Assembly (NCBI GenBank): GCA_021825225.1
Contig: JAKAIH010000025.1
Span: 1-11,960 of the forward strand
Direction of reading: 5' to 3'
Length of the DNA stretch: 11,960 nt
Source of the DNA: Pseudomonadota bacterium
GTDB lineage: Bacteria; Pseudomonadota; Gammaproteobacteria; Burkholderiales; SG8-39
Each line of letters starts with the position of its first letter. Within the stretch, counting starts at the first letter, position 1. A program made the position numbers and the translations under genes. Shown here piece after piece: positions 1-5,608 of this stretch. Below the pieces are notes generated by a model, which was given only the letters and a program-made list of their open reading frames with translations, was not told the DNA's origin and ran no database searches.

Positions 1-209
1 AGCAGCACCAGGTCGATGGCCCGCACCGAGGATGCGACGTGCTCGGCCAGACCGCGCGCGAGGTTGCGTTCCTCGGCGTCCACCTTGCTGATGGACTCGC
101 GCTTGGCCGTGTGCAACGCGTACGCGATCGCCCCCCACAGCACCAGGAGCAGCAGGCCGGTGGCGGCGTATATCAATGATCGGGTACGGCCGACGGCCGG
201 GAAGCCCAT
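1..209 (-). CDS. N-terminus of a membrane sensor-type protein (partial, runs off left edge)
   Basis: Reading the minus strand from an ATG at 209-207 gives 69 full codons with no stop before the edge. Residues 1-10 are basic (MGFPAVGRTR), residues 11-32 form one hydrophobic membrane segment (SLIYAATGLLLLVLWGAIAY...), and then a charged amphipathic stretch follows (KRESISKVDAEERNLARGLAEHVASSVRAIDLVL). An N-terminal TM helix followed by an RNLA..LAEHV...RAIDLVL helix is typical of the first helix of periplasmic Cache-like sensor domains. Such domains head diguanylate cyclases, EAL proteins and histidine kinases in proteobacteria. The output domain lies outside the window, so the class cannot be decided. 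No strong Shine-Dalgarno precedes the ATG, and the frame stays open upstream without a better ATG or GTG. It is transcribed divergently from the trehalose operon. Confidence 0.65.
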   Translation of the reverse strand, partial: MGFPAVGRTRSLIYAATGLLLLVLWGAIAYALHTAKRESISKVDAEERNLARGLAEHVASSVRAIDLVL

Positions 210-395
210 GCGCGGTTCTGCCCGGGCGCCGGCATTCCGGCCGCCCTGCTGGTGAATGATTCGCCACCTTACCAGAGCACCGCATCGCAGGGAAAGCCGG
301 CCGGGCTGCAATGCGCGTGCGCTTGCGCGAGCCGACGCAGGCGGCGCGGACTGCAGGCGATCCGCAAACAGCTGGCGAAATGGCCTGTGGCAAGC

Positions 396-404
396 TGGTA
401 TACT
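396..404 (+). promoter_or_regulatory. Candidate extended -10 promoter element upstream of the trehalose operon
   Basis: TGGTATACT at 396-404 has a TATACT -10 hexamer (5 of 6 to TATAAT) preceded by TGn, the extended -10 motif, which can work without a good -35. The best -35-like hexamer upstream (TGGCGA, 373-378) is weak and its spacing is long. If used, transcription would start near 411, giving a leader of about 220 nt that carries the tandem repeat and the inverted repeat before the OtsA start. Confidence 0.35.
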
Positions 405-451
405 CAGGGCTCACCGCAGGTGCATTTGCCCGAGGTAGTCCGTAGCCGTAT

Positions 452-482
452 TTTCCGCGCCCGAGCCTTTCCGCGCCCGAGC
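452..482. repeat. Tandem direct repeat, 16-bp unit, two copies
   Basis: TTTCCGCGCCCGAGC occurs at 452-466 and again, identically, at 468-482, separated by a single C. The spacing of 16 bp is about one and a half helical turns. It lies between the candidate promoter and the OtsA start. It may be a small duplication or paired sites for a protein; the sequence alone does not decide. Confidence 0.75.
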
Positions 483-501
483 GTGCGGATTTCAGCATTC
501 A

Positions 502-529
502 CGCGATCGAACACCGCATTTCGATCGCG
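502..529. repeat. Perfect 10-bp inverted repeat with 8-nt spacer
   Basis: CGCGATCGAA (502-511) and TTCGATCGCG (520-529) are exact reverse complements around CACCGCAT. No T-run follows, so it does not look like a Rho-independent terminator. In DNA it could be an operator for a dimeric regulator; in RNA it would form a stable hairpin about 100 nt upstream of the OtsA start codon. Confidence 0.7.
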
Positions 530-629
530 ACGAGCAGAATGTGGGATTGCAGCCGGCCGCGAGCCGCGTTTTCCCCCTGACTTGCAACGCACCGTTTCTC
601 GAGGTCAGCTTGGCTGATTAAGTAATCAT

Positions 630-2858
630 ATGCGACTTTCCCTGCGCTTCGTCTTGCCCCTGATGCTGGTGCTGGCGGGCATCGCCTATGCCATCGCGCC
701 GCTGGTCGACCGCCTGACCCTGAGCTGGTTCGTGCACGATCTGGACAGCCGCTCGTCGCTGATCGTGAACACCATCCAGGAACCGCTGCAGGAACTGCTG
801 GCGGCCGGCAAGCGCATCAAGATCCTGGAATTCTTCAACCGCCTGACCCAGGACGAACGGCTGTTCGCCGTGGGCTACTGCGCCACGCCGACGGCCCGGG
901 CCCTGGCGACGCGCTCGCTGCCGCCGGAGATCCGCTGCGCCGAACTGGCCCGCTGGGAAGGGGCGCGCGATCACCTGCTGCTGAGCGCCAAGGGGCCTTT
1001 GCACGTGTCGGTGCAGCCGATGATCAGCGCGGCGGCGCCGGAAGGCCGCCTGGTGCTGGTGCACGACATGAGCTTCGTTACGCGTCGCAGCGAGGAAACC
1101 AAGCGCTACCTGTTCTACCTGTTCATGGGCCTGGCAGCGGTGGTGTCGCTGGTCACGGTGATCATCGCGCAACTCTCCTGGCGCGGCTGGATGGCCGGCA
1201 TGCGCTCGCTGCTGCGCGGCGAAGGGCTGCTGCGCCAGCCTGGGGCTGCCCAGCCGAACCTGCCCGAATTCAAGCCCATCGCGCGCGATCTGCAGCGGCT
1301 GATCCGCGAACTCGAATCGGACGCGCGCGCGCGCGACGAAGACCAGATCACCTGGACCGCGGAATCGCTGCGCGCGATTCTGCGCGGCGAATTGCGCGGC
1401 GAAGACATCATCGTGGTTTCCAACCGCGAGCCCTATATCCACCAGCGCCGCGGCGACCACATCGAGGCGCAGCGGCCCGCAAGCGGCCTGGTCACGGCGC
1501 TGGAGCCGATCATGCGCGCCTGCTCGGGAACCTGGATCGCGCACGGCAGCGGCTCGGCCGACCGCGAGGTGGTCGACCGGCACGACCGCGTCGCGGTGCC
1601 GCCGGACAAACCCGCCTACCGCATCCGCCGCGTCTGGCTGACCGCCGAGGAGGAGGCCGGCTACTACTACGGCTTCGCCAACGAAGGCATGTGGCCGCTG
1701 TGCCACATCGCGCATGTGCGCCCCACTTTCCGCTCCGGCGACTGGGCCCAGTACGTCGCGGTCAACCGCAAATTCGCCAAGGCGGTGGCGGGCGAAGCCA
1801 AGACCAAAGCCCCGATCGTGCTGGTGCAGGATTATCATTTCGCGCTGCTGCCGAGCATGATCCGCGAGGAACTGCCGGATGCGACCATCATCACTTTCTG
1901 GCACATTCCCTGGCCCAACCCGGAGTCCTTCGCCATCTGCCCCTGGCGCGACGAAGTGGTGGCCGGGCTGCTGGGCAGCAGCATTCTGGGCTTTCACACC
2001 CAGTTCCATTGCAACAATTTCGTCGATACGGTGGATCGTTTTCTCGAGGCGCGGGTCGACCGGGAGTCTTTCACCGTCTCCTTCGGCGGCAAGCTCACGG
2101 CCGTGCGCCGTTACCCGATATCGATCGCCTGGCCGCCGGAGGCGGAGATGCTGCAAAAGAGCGTCGCGGATTGCCGCAGCGGCATACGCGAACAGAACGA
2201 TCTGCCGCCCGAACTCATGCTCGGCATCGGCGTCGACCGGCTCGATTACACCAAAGGCATCGTCGAGCGCTTCCGCGCGATCGAGCGCCTGCTGGAACTC
2301 AATCCCGAGTGGATCGGCCGTTTCAGCTTCGTGCAGATCGCCGCGCCGACGCGTGCGGGCATCGAGGAATACCAGCAGCACGAGGCGCAGGTGCGCGCCA
2401 TGGCCACGCGCATCAACACTCGCTTCAAGAGCCAGGGACCGCCGCCGATCGTACTCAAAGTCGAACACCACGAGCCGCGCGAGGTCTACGAGTATTTCCG
2501 CGCCGCCGATCTGTGCTTCGTGAGCAGCCTGCACGACGGCATGAACCTGGTCGCCAAGGAATTCGTCGCGGCCCGCGACGACGAGCGCGGCGTGCTGATC
2601 CTGTCGCAGTTCACCGGCGCCGCGCGGGAATTGCCCGAGGCCCTGATCGTGAATCCCTACGATGCGGATCAGTGCGCCGCCGCGCTGCTTCTGGCCTTGA
2701 AAATGCCGGCGACCGAACAGCGCGACCGCATGCGCCTGATGCGCGGCCTCGTGGCCGAGTTCAACGTATTCCGCTGGGCCGGCCGCATGCTGCTCGACGC
2801 GGCCGCGATGCGCCGGCGCGGGCGCCTGATCGGCAGGAGCGGAGGCGTGGAGACTTGA
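630..2858 (+). CDS. otsA: Membrane-anchored trehalose-6-phosphate synthase (OtsA/GT20) with N-terminal sensor-like module
   Basis: A 742-aa protein that should join UDP-glucose and glucose-6-phosphate into trehalose-6-phosphate. The GT20 domain spans about 260-730. It shows the N-loop V262-[26 protein letters not shown] with R537 and K542 (matching the phosphate/UDP-contacting Arg and Lys of E. coli OtsA), and DGMNLVAKE with D636 and E644. The catalytic set therefore looks complete. Ordinary OtsA is about 450-500 aa and soluble. Here about 260 residues precede it: TM1 (about 5-26), a periplasmic segment of about 130 residues with a cysteine pair (C84, C103), TM2 (160-184) and a HAMP-like linker (about 185-245, with [18 protein letters not shown]). 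The topology leaves the enzyme in the cytoplasm, where UDP-glucose is. The start is the first in-frame ATG after a TGA at 615-617; its ribosome binding site is poor. The phosphatase gene follows 2 bp after the stop. The catalytic call is secure; sensing is inferred. Confidence 0.93.
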   Translation: MRLSLRFVLPLMLVLAGIAYAIAPLVDRLTLSWFVHDLDSRSSLIVNTIQEPLQELLAAGKRIKILEFFNRLTQDERLFAVGYCATPTARALATRSLPPEIRCAELARWEGARDHLLLSAKGPLHVSVQPMISAAAPEGRLVLVHDMSFVTRRSEETKRYLFYLFMGLAAVVSLVTVIIAQLSWRGWMAGMRSLLRGEGLLRQPGAAQPNLPEFKPIARDLQRLIRELESDARARDEDQITWTAESLRAILRGELRGEDIIVVSNREPYIHQRRGDHIEAQRPASGLVTALEPIMRACSGTWIAHGSGSADREVVDRHDRVAVPPDKPAYRIRRVWLTAEEEAGYYYGFANEGMWPLCHIAHVRPTFRSGDWAQYVAVNRKFAKAVAGEAKTKAPIVLVQDYHFALLPSMIREELPDATIITFWHIPWPNPESFAICPWRDEVVAGLLGSSILGFHTQFHCNNFVDTVDRFLEARVDRESFTVSFGGKLTAVRRYPISIAWPPEAEMLQKSVADCRSGIREQNDLPPELMLGIGVDRLDYTKGIVERFRAIERLLELNPEWIGRFSFVQIAAPTRAGIEEYQQHEAQVRAMATRINTRFKSQGPPPIVLKVEHHEPREVYEYFRAADLCFVSSLHDGMNLVAKEFVAARDDERGVLILSQFTGAARELPEALIVNPYDADQCAAALLLALKMPATEQRDRMRLMRGLVAEFNVFRWAGRMLLDAAAMRRRGRLIGRSGGVET
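2841..2852 (+). promoter_or_regulatory. Ribosome binding site for the OtsB gene
   Basis: GGAGG (2841-2845) and GGAG (2849-2852) lie inside the last codons of the synthase gene. The second is 8 nt before the ATG at 2861, which fixes that start within a much longer open frame (open from 1691). Confidence 0.7.
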
Positions 2859-2860
2859 GC

Positions 2861-3610
2861 ATGGCGCGTGCCGATTTGCCGCCGGCGCCGCAGCTTGACT
2901 GGGCCTATTTTCTCGATGTCGACGGCACCCTGATCGAAATCGCCGACACGCCCGACGCCGTCCGCGTCGATGCCGCGCTGCTCGATCTGATCGCGCGCCT
3001 GCACCGCGCGAGCGGCGGCGCGGTGGCGTTGGTCAGCGGCCGCGCGCTGTCGTTCATGCGGCAGCGCCTGGGCCGGCTGCGCCTCCCGCTGGCCGGGCAG
3101 CACGGTCTGGAGCGTCGCGATGCGCGCGGACGGCTGCACCGCGTTGCGGCGGCGCCGGCGGCGGCCCGGCGCACGATCACGCAGGCGCTGGCGCCAATAC
3201 TCGCGCGCCATCCCGGACTGCTGCTCGAGGACAAGGGCTTGACGCTGGCGCTGCATTATCGGCTGGCGCCGCATCTGGCGGCCTACGCGCAGCGCCTGAT
3301 GGCGCGCCTGGCTGCGGCCGCAGGTTCCGGATTCGAGCTACAGCTCGGCAAGCGCGTGGCGGAGCTCAAGCCAGCCGGTACGAACAAGGGCAAGACCGTC
3401 GAGCACTATCTGGCCGAACCGCCATTCAAGGGGCGACGTCCGGTATTCATCGGCGACGATCTCAACGACGAGCACGGCTTCGCCGCCGTAAACAGGCTGC
3501 GCGGAGTCTCGATCAAAGTCGGCAGGGGCAGGAGTTGCGCCCGCTACCGCCTGCGCGACGTCGCGGCGGTAAGGGCGTGGCTGGCGGATACACTGCAATC
3601 GCGCGAATGA
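2861..3610 (+). CDS. otsB: Trehalose-6-phosphate phosphatase (OtsB, HAD superfamily)
   Basis: A 249-aa cytosolic enzyme that removes the phosphate from trehalose-6-phosphate to give trehalose. HAD motif I is D19-V-D21-G-T, where D19 is the nucleophile and D21 the general acid/base. Motif II is VSGR with S59. The motif III lysine is in NKGKTV (175-180), and motif IV is GDDLNDE (198-204), which binds Mg2+. The typical OtsB opening YFLDVDGTLIEIADTPDAV is present, and the length is normal (E. coli OtsB is 266 aa). It begins 2 bp after the synthase stop, with a good ribosome binding site, so the two are co-transcribed and probably translationally coupled. The 3' end of the gene forms one arm of an inverted repeat shared with the convergent intergenic gap. 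Confidence 0.95.
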   Translation: MARADLPPAPQLDWAYFLDVDGTLIEIADTPDAVRVDAALLDLIARLHRASGGAVALVSGRALSFMRQRLGRLRLPLAGQHGLERRDARGRLHRVAAAPAAARRTITQALAPILARHPGLLLEDKGLTLALHYRLAPHLAAYAQRLMARLAAAAGSGFELQLGKRVAELKPAGTNKGKTVEHYLAEPPFKGRRPVFIGDDLNDEHGFAAVNRLRGVSIKVGRGRSCARYRLRDVAAVRAWLADTLQSRE

Positions 3611-3646
3611 CGCAAACCCGGTGGCCTGCGCCATGCGCGCGATTGC
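3595..3646. repeat. 11-bp inverted repeat between convergent genes, possible bidirectional stop signal
   Basis: GCAATCGCGCG (3595-3605, overlapping the last otsB codons) and CGCGCGATTGC (3636-3646) are perfect reverse complements with a 30-nt spacer. They sit in the 56-nt gap between two genes that point at each other. There is no T-tract, so intrinsic termination is unproven; a 3'-end protecting hairpin is an alternative. Confidence 0.55.
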
Positions 3647-3666
3647 CGGGAAGACCACCCGCCGCC

Positions 3667-4278
3667 TCAGCCTGCGCCCGCGCCCGCGCCGGAATCGAAT
3701 AACACGCGGCGCAGATCCTGCGCCATCGCGGCCGGCGTGTCTTTCACCGTAAACACCAGCCGTGCACGGCCCTCGCGGTCGAACACGAATACCGCGCTGC
3801 CATGCGTCACCTCGTAGCGCCCCTGCGCATCCGGCTTGCCCAGCGAATAGCTCACGCGGTAGCGGCGCGCAAGCGCGTCGAGGGCCGCCGCATCGCCGCG
3901 CAGGCCGACGAACTGCGGCCCGAACGCCTGCACATACCCGTGCATGACCGCGGTCGAGTCGCGCGCCGGATCGACCGTGACGAAAAGCACGCGCGCATCG
4001 TCGCGGCCGCTGCCGCTTGCGCGCAGTGTTTGCGCAAGCTGCGCCAGCGTCTCGGGACAGACGTCCTCGCAATGCGTGTAGCCGAAAAACAGCAGCGTCA
4101 CCTTGCCGCGGTAGTCCTGCGCGCTCACGCTGCGTCCGCGATCGTCATTGAGGGAAAACGCGAGATCCGGCACGAGCTTGAAAATGTCGTGCGTGCGCCA
4201 GGCACCTTCGCCGCTGCAGGCCGAGAGCAGGCCCGCTGCGAGCAGCGCTGCAAGCGCCCATTTCCGGCTGCGCCACAT
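3667..4278 (-). CDS. SCO1/SenC/PrrC family copper-chaperone lipoprotein
   Basis: A 203-aa periplasmic, membrane-tethered protein of the SCO family, which delivers copper to, and/or reduces, the CuA site of cytochrome oxidase. It begins MWRSRKWALAALLAAGLLSAC, a lipoprotein signal with lipobox L-S-A-C21. The thioredoxin-like fold carries the family motif C70-x3-C74 (GYTHCEDVCPE) and the distal copper ligand H159 (VTHGS). VTVDPARDS and VFDREG are also characteristic. All three copper ligands are present. A longer frame opens at 4464, but the extra residues only mirror the upstream gene, and the signal peptide fixes the start at 4278. Its ATG overlaps the stop of the upstream CtaG gene by one base (TGATG), pointing to translational coupling. 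The C-terminus ends in a GAGAGAG tail not needed by the fold. The oxidase structural genes are not in the window. Confidence 0.92.
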   Translation of the reverse strand: MWRSRKWALAALLAAGLLSACSGEGAWRTHDIFKLVPDLAFSLNDDRGRSVSAQDYRGKVTLLFFGYTHCEDVCPETLAQLAQTLRASGSGRDDARVLFVTVDPARDSTAVMHGYVQAFGPQFVGLRGDAAALDALARRYRVSYSLGKPDAQGRYEVTHGSAVFVFDREGRARLVFTVKDTPAAMAQDLRRVLFDSGAGAGAG

Positions 4279-5198
4279 CAGGCACGCCCGGAGTTGGAAG
4301 ATGTCGGCGCACGCATCCGATGCGTTTCGTTCCGGTCGTGGCGGGCCCAGCGCCCGATCAGAACGAGCGCAGCGATCACGTGCATCATCGCCGCCGGAAT
4401 CCAGGTGATCAGCCCGCCCAGGTGCTGGTCCAGGAGCGGGTCGATCTCCCATGCCCGTCCGCATACGGCGTAGACGTCATACAGGTCCCGATTGCTCAGC
4501 GCAATGTGCGCGCCGATCAGCATTTGCGGCACCATCGCGGCGAGCACAATGAGGATGCGCGAGCCGAATCCGAGCAGCGCACCCTCCCGCCGGGGCCGCG
4601 GATCGAGCATCAGTATCCAGAACAGCAGCCCGTCGATCAGCATGCTCCAGTTCATCACCCAGTACAGCGGATCGCTCAGCATCGCGTCGAAGTGTATGCG
4701 CGAGGTCAGCCAGAACCAGATGAGGCCGACAAACAGCAGCGGCGCGACCAGGGCGTTCTGCAACAGCCGGTAAGCGACCCGAATTACCGGCAGGCGCCAG
4801 ATGCGCGCGATCGCGGCGGGCCGGATGCGCGCCGGCAGCCCGCGCGCCAGTACCGTCAGCGGCTGCGACAGGGCGATCAGGAACGGCCCGAGGTGATGCA
4901 GCACCAGATGCTGCAGCCGGTGCAGGTAAAACATGTGCTGCGACAGATAATCGAAACGCGTCTGCATCACGAAATACACGAGCAGCAGCCCGCTGAAGAA
5001 CGCGATGCGCCGGCCCGGCGCAGGGCGCTCCGCCGCGCGCACCCGGCGCAAGCCGCGCCAATAGAGGATGAGCGCGCCGGCGCAGGAAACAAGCAGCGTG
5101 GGCGACAATTCCCACGGCAGGAGAAACGCGGATGCGGCGATGAGGCCCTGCATCAATGCATGCAGCAATACCAAGGGAATACCTCGCGCATGGATCAC
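4278..5198 (-). CDS. ctaG: CtaG-type cytochrome c oxidase assembly membrane protein (caa3_CtaG family)
   Basis: A 306-aa polytopic inner-membrane protein with about eight hydrophobic segments (roughly 7-28, 32-50, 66-82, 97-118, 150-172, 180-200, 215-238, 262-286). The histidine-rich motif QHMFYLHRLQHLVLHHLGP (H88, H93, H97, H101, H102) between TM3 and TM4 is the hallmark of the caa3_CtaG family. Members are linked to copper insertion into cytochrome oxidase. This is the Bacillus-type CtaG family, not the Cox11 protein that is also called CtaG in proteobacteria. The start is GTG (5198-5196), preceded by an AGGT about 9 nt upstream; no ATG exists earlier in frame. It is first in a two-gene minus-strand unit and overlaps the SCO gene by one base. 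SCO next door supports the copper-assembly role. Confidence 0.87.
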   Translation of the reverse strand: MIHARGIPLVLLHALMQGLIAASAFLLPWELSPTLLVSCAGALILYWRGLRRVRAAERPAPGRRIAFFSGLLLVYFVMQTRFDYLSQHMFYLHRLQHLVLHHLGPFLIALSQPLTVLARGLPARIRPAAIARIWRLPVIRVAYRLLQNALVAPLLFVGLIWFWLTSRIHFDAMLSDPLYWVMNWSMLIDGLLFWILMLDPRPRREGALLGFGSRILIVLAAMVPQMLIGAHIALSNRDLYDVYAVCGRAWEIDPLLDQHLGGLITWIPAAMMHVIAALVLIGRWARHDRNETHRMRAPTSSNSGRA

Positions 5199-5248
5199 GG
5201 ACCAAGACCTGGTGCAACGGCTGTCGCAGCATCGTCCGTCGGCTTCGC

Positions 5249-5254
5249 ATCATA
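5249..5254 (-). promoter_or_regulatory. Candidate -10 box for the ctaG-SCO unit
   Basis: Read on the minus strand, TATGAT matches TATAAT at 5 of 6 positions and lies about 50 nt upstream of the GTG start. No recognisable -35 sits at 16-18 nt, so the call is tentative. Confidence 0.25.
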
Positions 5255-5446
5255 GACGAAAACGCGCGGCAGATGCCCCTCGCGCGCGCGCGAAACCGCG
5301 GAACGGAATCCTGGCCAGGTTCTGCATGAGCGGCAGGGCCGGACTCAGGGATTTGCCCGGTTGCGCGCAGCGCCCATCGTGGGTACAGTGCGGTCAGGCC
5401 GCCAGCGGCAACGCGGCGGCGGACGAGCGGCTGAATTGAGGAAATA

Positions 5447-5477
5447 CGAGGGGACGCGTCCCCTCGTTTTGTTTGTT
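5447..5477 (+). terminator. Terminator-like palindrome followed by a T-rich tract
   Basis: A perfect 20-bp palindrome at 5447-5466 (arms CGAGGGGACG and CGTCCCCTCG; as RNA, an 8-bp stem with a 4-nt loop) runs straight into TTTTGTTTGTT. This fits a Rho-independent terminator for plus-strand transcription. No plus-strand gene ends just before it, so it may insulate the efflux operon from read-through, act in a leader, or be a REP-like element. Confidence 0.5.
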
Positions 5478-5490
5478 CCCACCTGGAATC

Positions 5491-5514
5491 CGCAACAACA
5501 ATCGTTTTGTTGCG
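5491..5514. repeat. Perfect 8-bp inverted repeat with 8-nt loop
   Basis: CGCAACAA (5491-5498) and TTGTTGCG (5507-5514) flank CAATCGTT. It lies 25 nt after the previous palindrome and shares the TCGTTTTG core with its neighbours. Confidence 0.5.
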
Positions 5515-5533
5515 CTCCGGCTTAGGGGGCACG

Positions 5534-5556
5534 GGGGGAAACATTCCCTCGTTTTG
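5534..5556 (+). terminator. Short G-rich/C-rich hairpin followed by TTTTG
   Basis: GGGAA, ACA, TTCCC (5536-5548, extendable by a G-T and a G-C pair to 5534-5550) is followed by GTTTTG. It repeats the 11-nt string CCCTCGTTTTG found at 5461-5471. It overlaps the candidate -35 of the efflux operon, so either the promoter or the terminator reading may be wrong. Confidence 0.3.
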
Positions 5557-5581
5557 CAAGCAACTCTACACCCGCGATATT
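5554..5581 (+). promoter_or_regulatory. Candidate sigma70-type promoter for the efflux operon
   Basis: TTGCAA (5554-5559) and GATATT (5576-5581) are separated by 16 nt; TATTCT (5578-5583), at 18 nt, is an alternative -10. Each hexamer matches the consensus at 4 of 6 positions. Transcription would begin near 5588, just before GGAG at 5593-5596, giving a very short leader to the ATG at 5609. Confidence 0.35.
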
Positions 5582-5608
5582 CTGTGCGGCACGGAGACAT
5601 TCGGCAAC

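Larger units (their letters stand above)
210..629. other. Divergent intergenic region, no gene supported
   Basis: This 420-nt stretch separates the minus-strand sensor gene from the plus-strand trehalose operon. The short open frames inside it have no family resemblance, no convincing ribosome binding site and Arg/Ala/Ser-rich shadow composition. It holds an extended -10 element (396-404), a tandem repeat (452-482) and a perfect inverted repeat (502-529), listed separately. The last 15 nt before the operon ATG contain no clear Shine-Dalgarno. Confidence 0.7.
5199..5608. other. Divergent intergenic region between ctaG and the efflux operon
   Basis: About 410 nt with no supported gene; the small open frames here lack family resemblance. 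On the ctaG side there is a (CG)6 run at 5281-5292 and a TATGAT box on the minus strand (5254-5249), with no good -35. On the efflux side there are three stem-loop segments rich in CGTTTTG (5447-5556) and a candidate promoter (5554-5581). Confidence 0.65.

Noticed and set aside
252..617. Plus-strand frame of 121 codons before the trehalose operon
   Set aside because: It is Arg/Ser-rich with no recognisable domain and no good ribosome binding site; the region has repeat and dyad structure typical of non-coding sequence.
618..2534. 638-codon open frame on the minus strand opposite the trehalose synthase
   Set aside because: It is antisense to a gene with complete GT20 motifs, is His/Arg/Gln/Ala-rich as expected of a GC-rich shadow, and has no family resemblance.
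1691..2860. Plus-strand frame open upstream of the otsB start
   Set aside because: It is an Arg-rich shadow of the synthase in another frame; only the part from the ATG at 2861, with its ribosome binding site and HAD motifs, is a gene.
4279..4464. N-terminal extension of the SCO frame
   Set aside because: It overlaps CtaG coding sequence and lacks a signal peptide; the lipoprotein signal begins at 4278.
5281..5292. (CG)6 alternating run as a special structural element
   Set aside because: Similar CG runs occur inside coding sequence here (for example near 1322-1333), so it is expected from base composition.
5394..5600. 68-codon minus-strand frame between ctaG and the efflux operon
   Set aside because: It runs through the three stem-loop elements, has no family resemblance and no supporting start signal.
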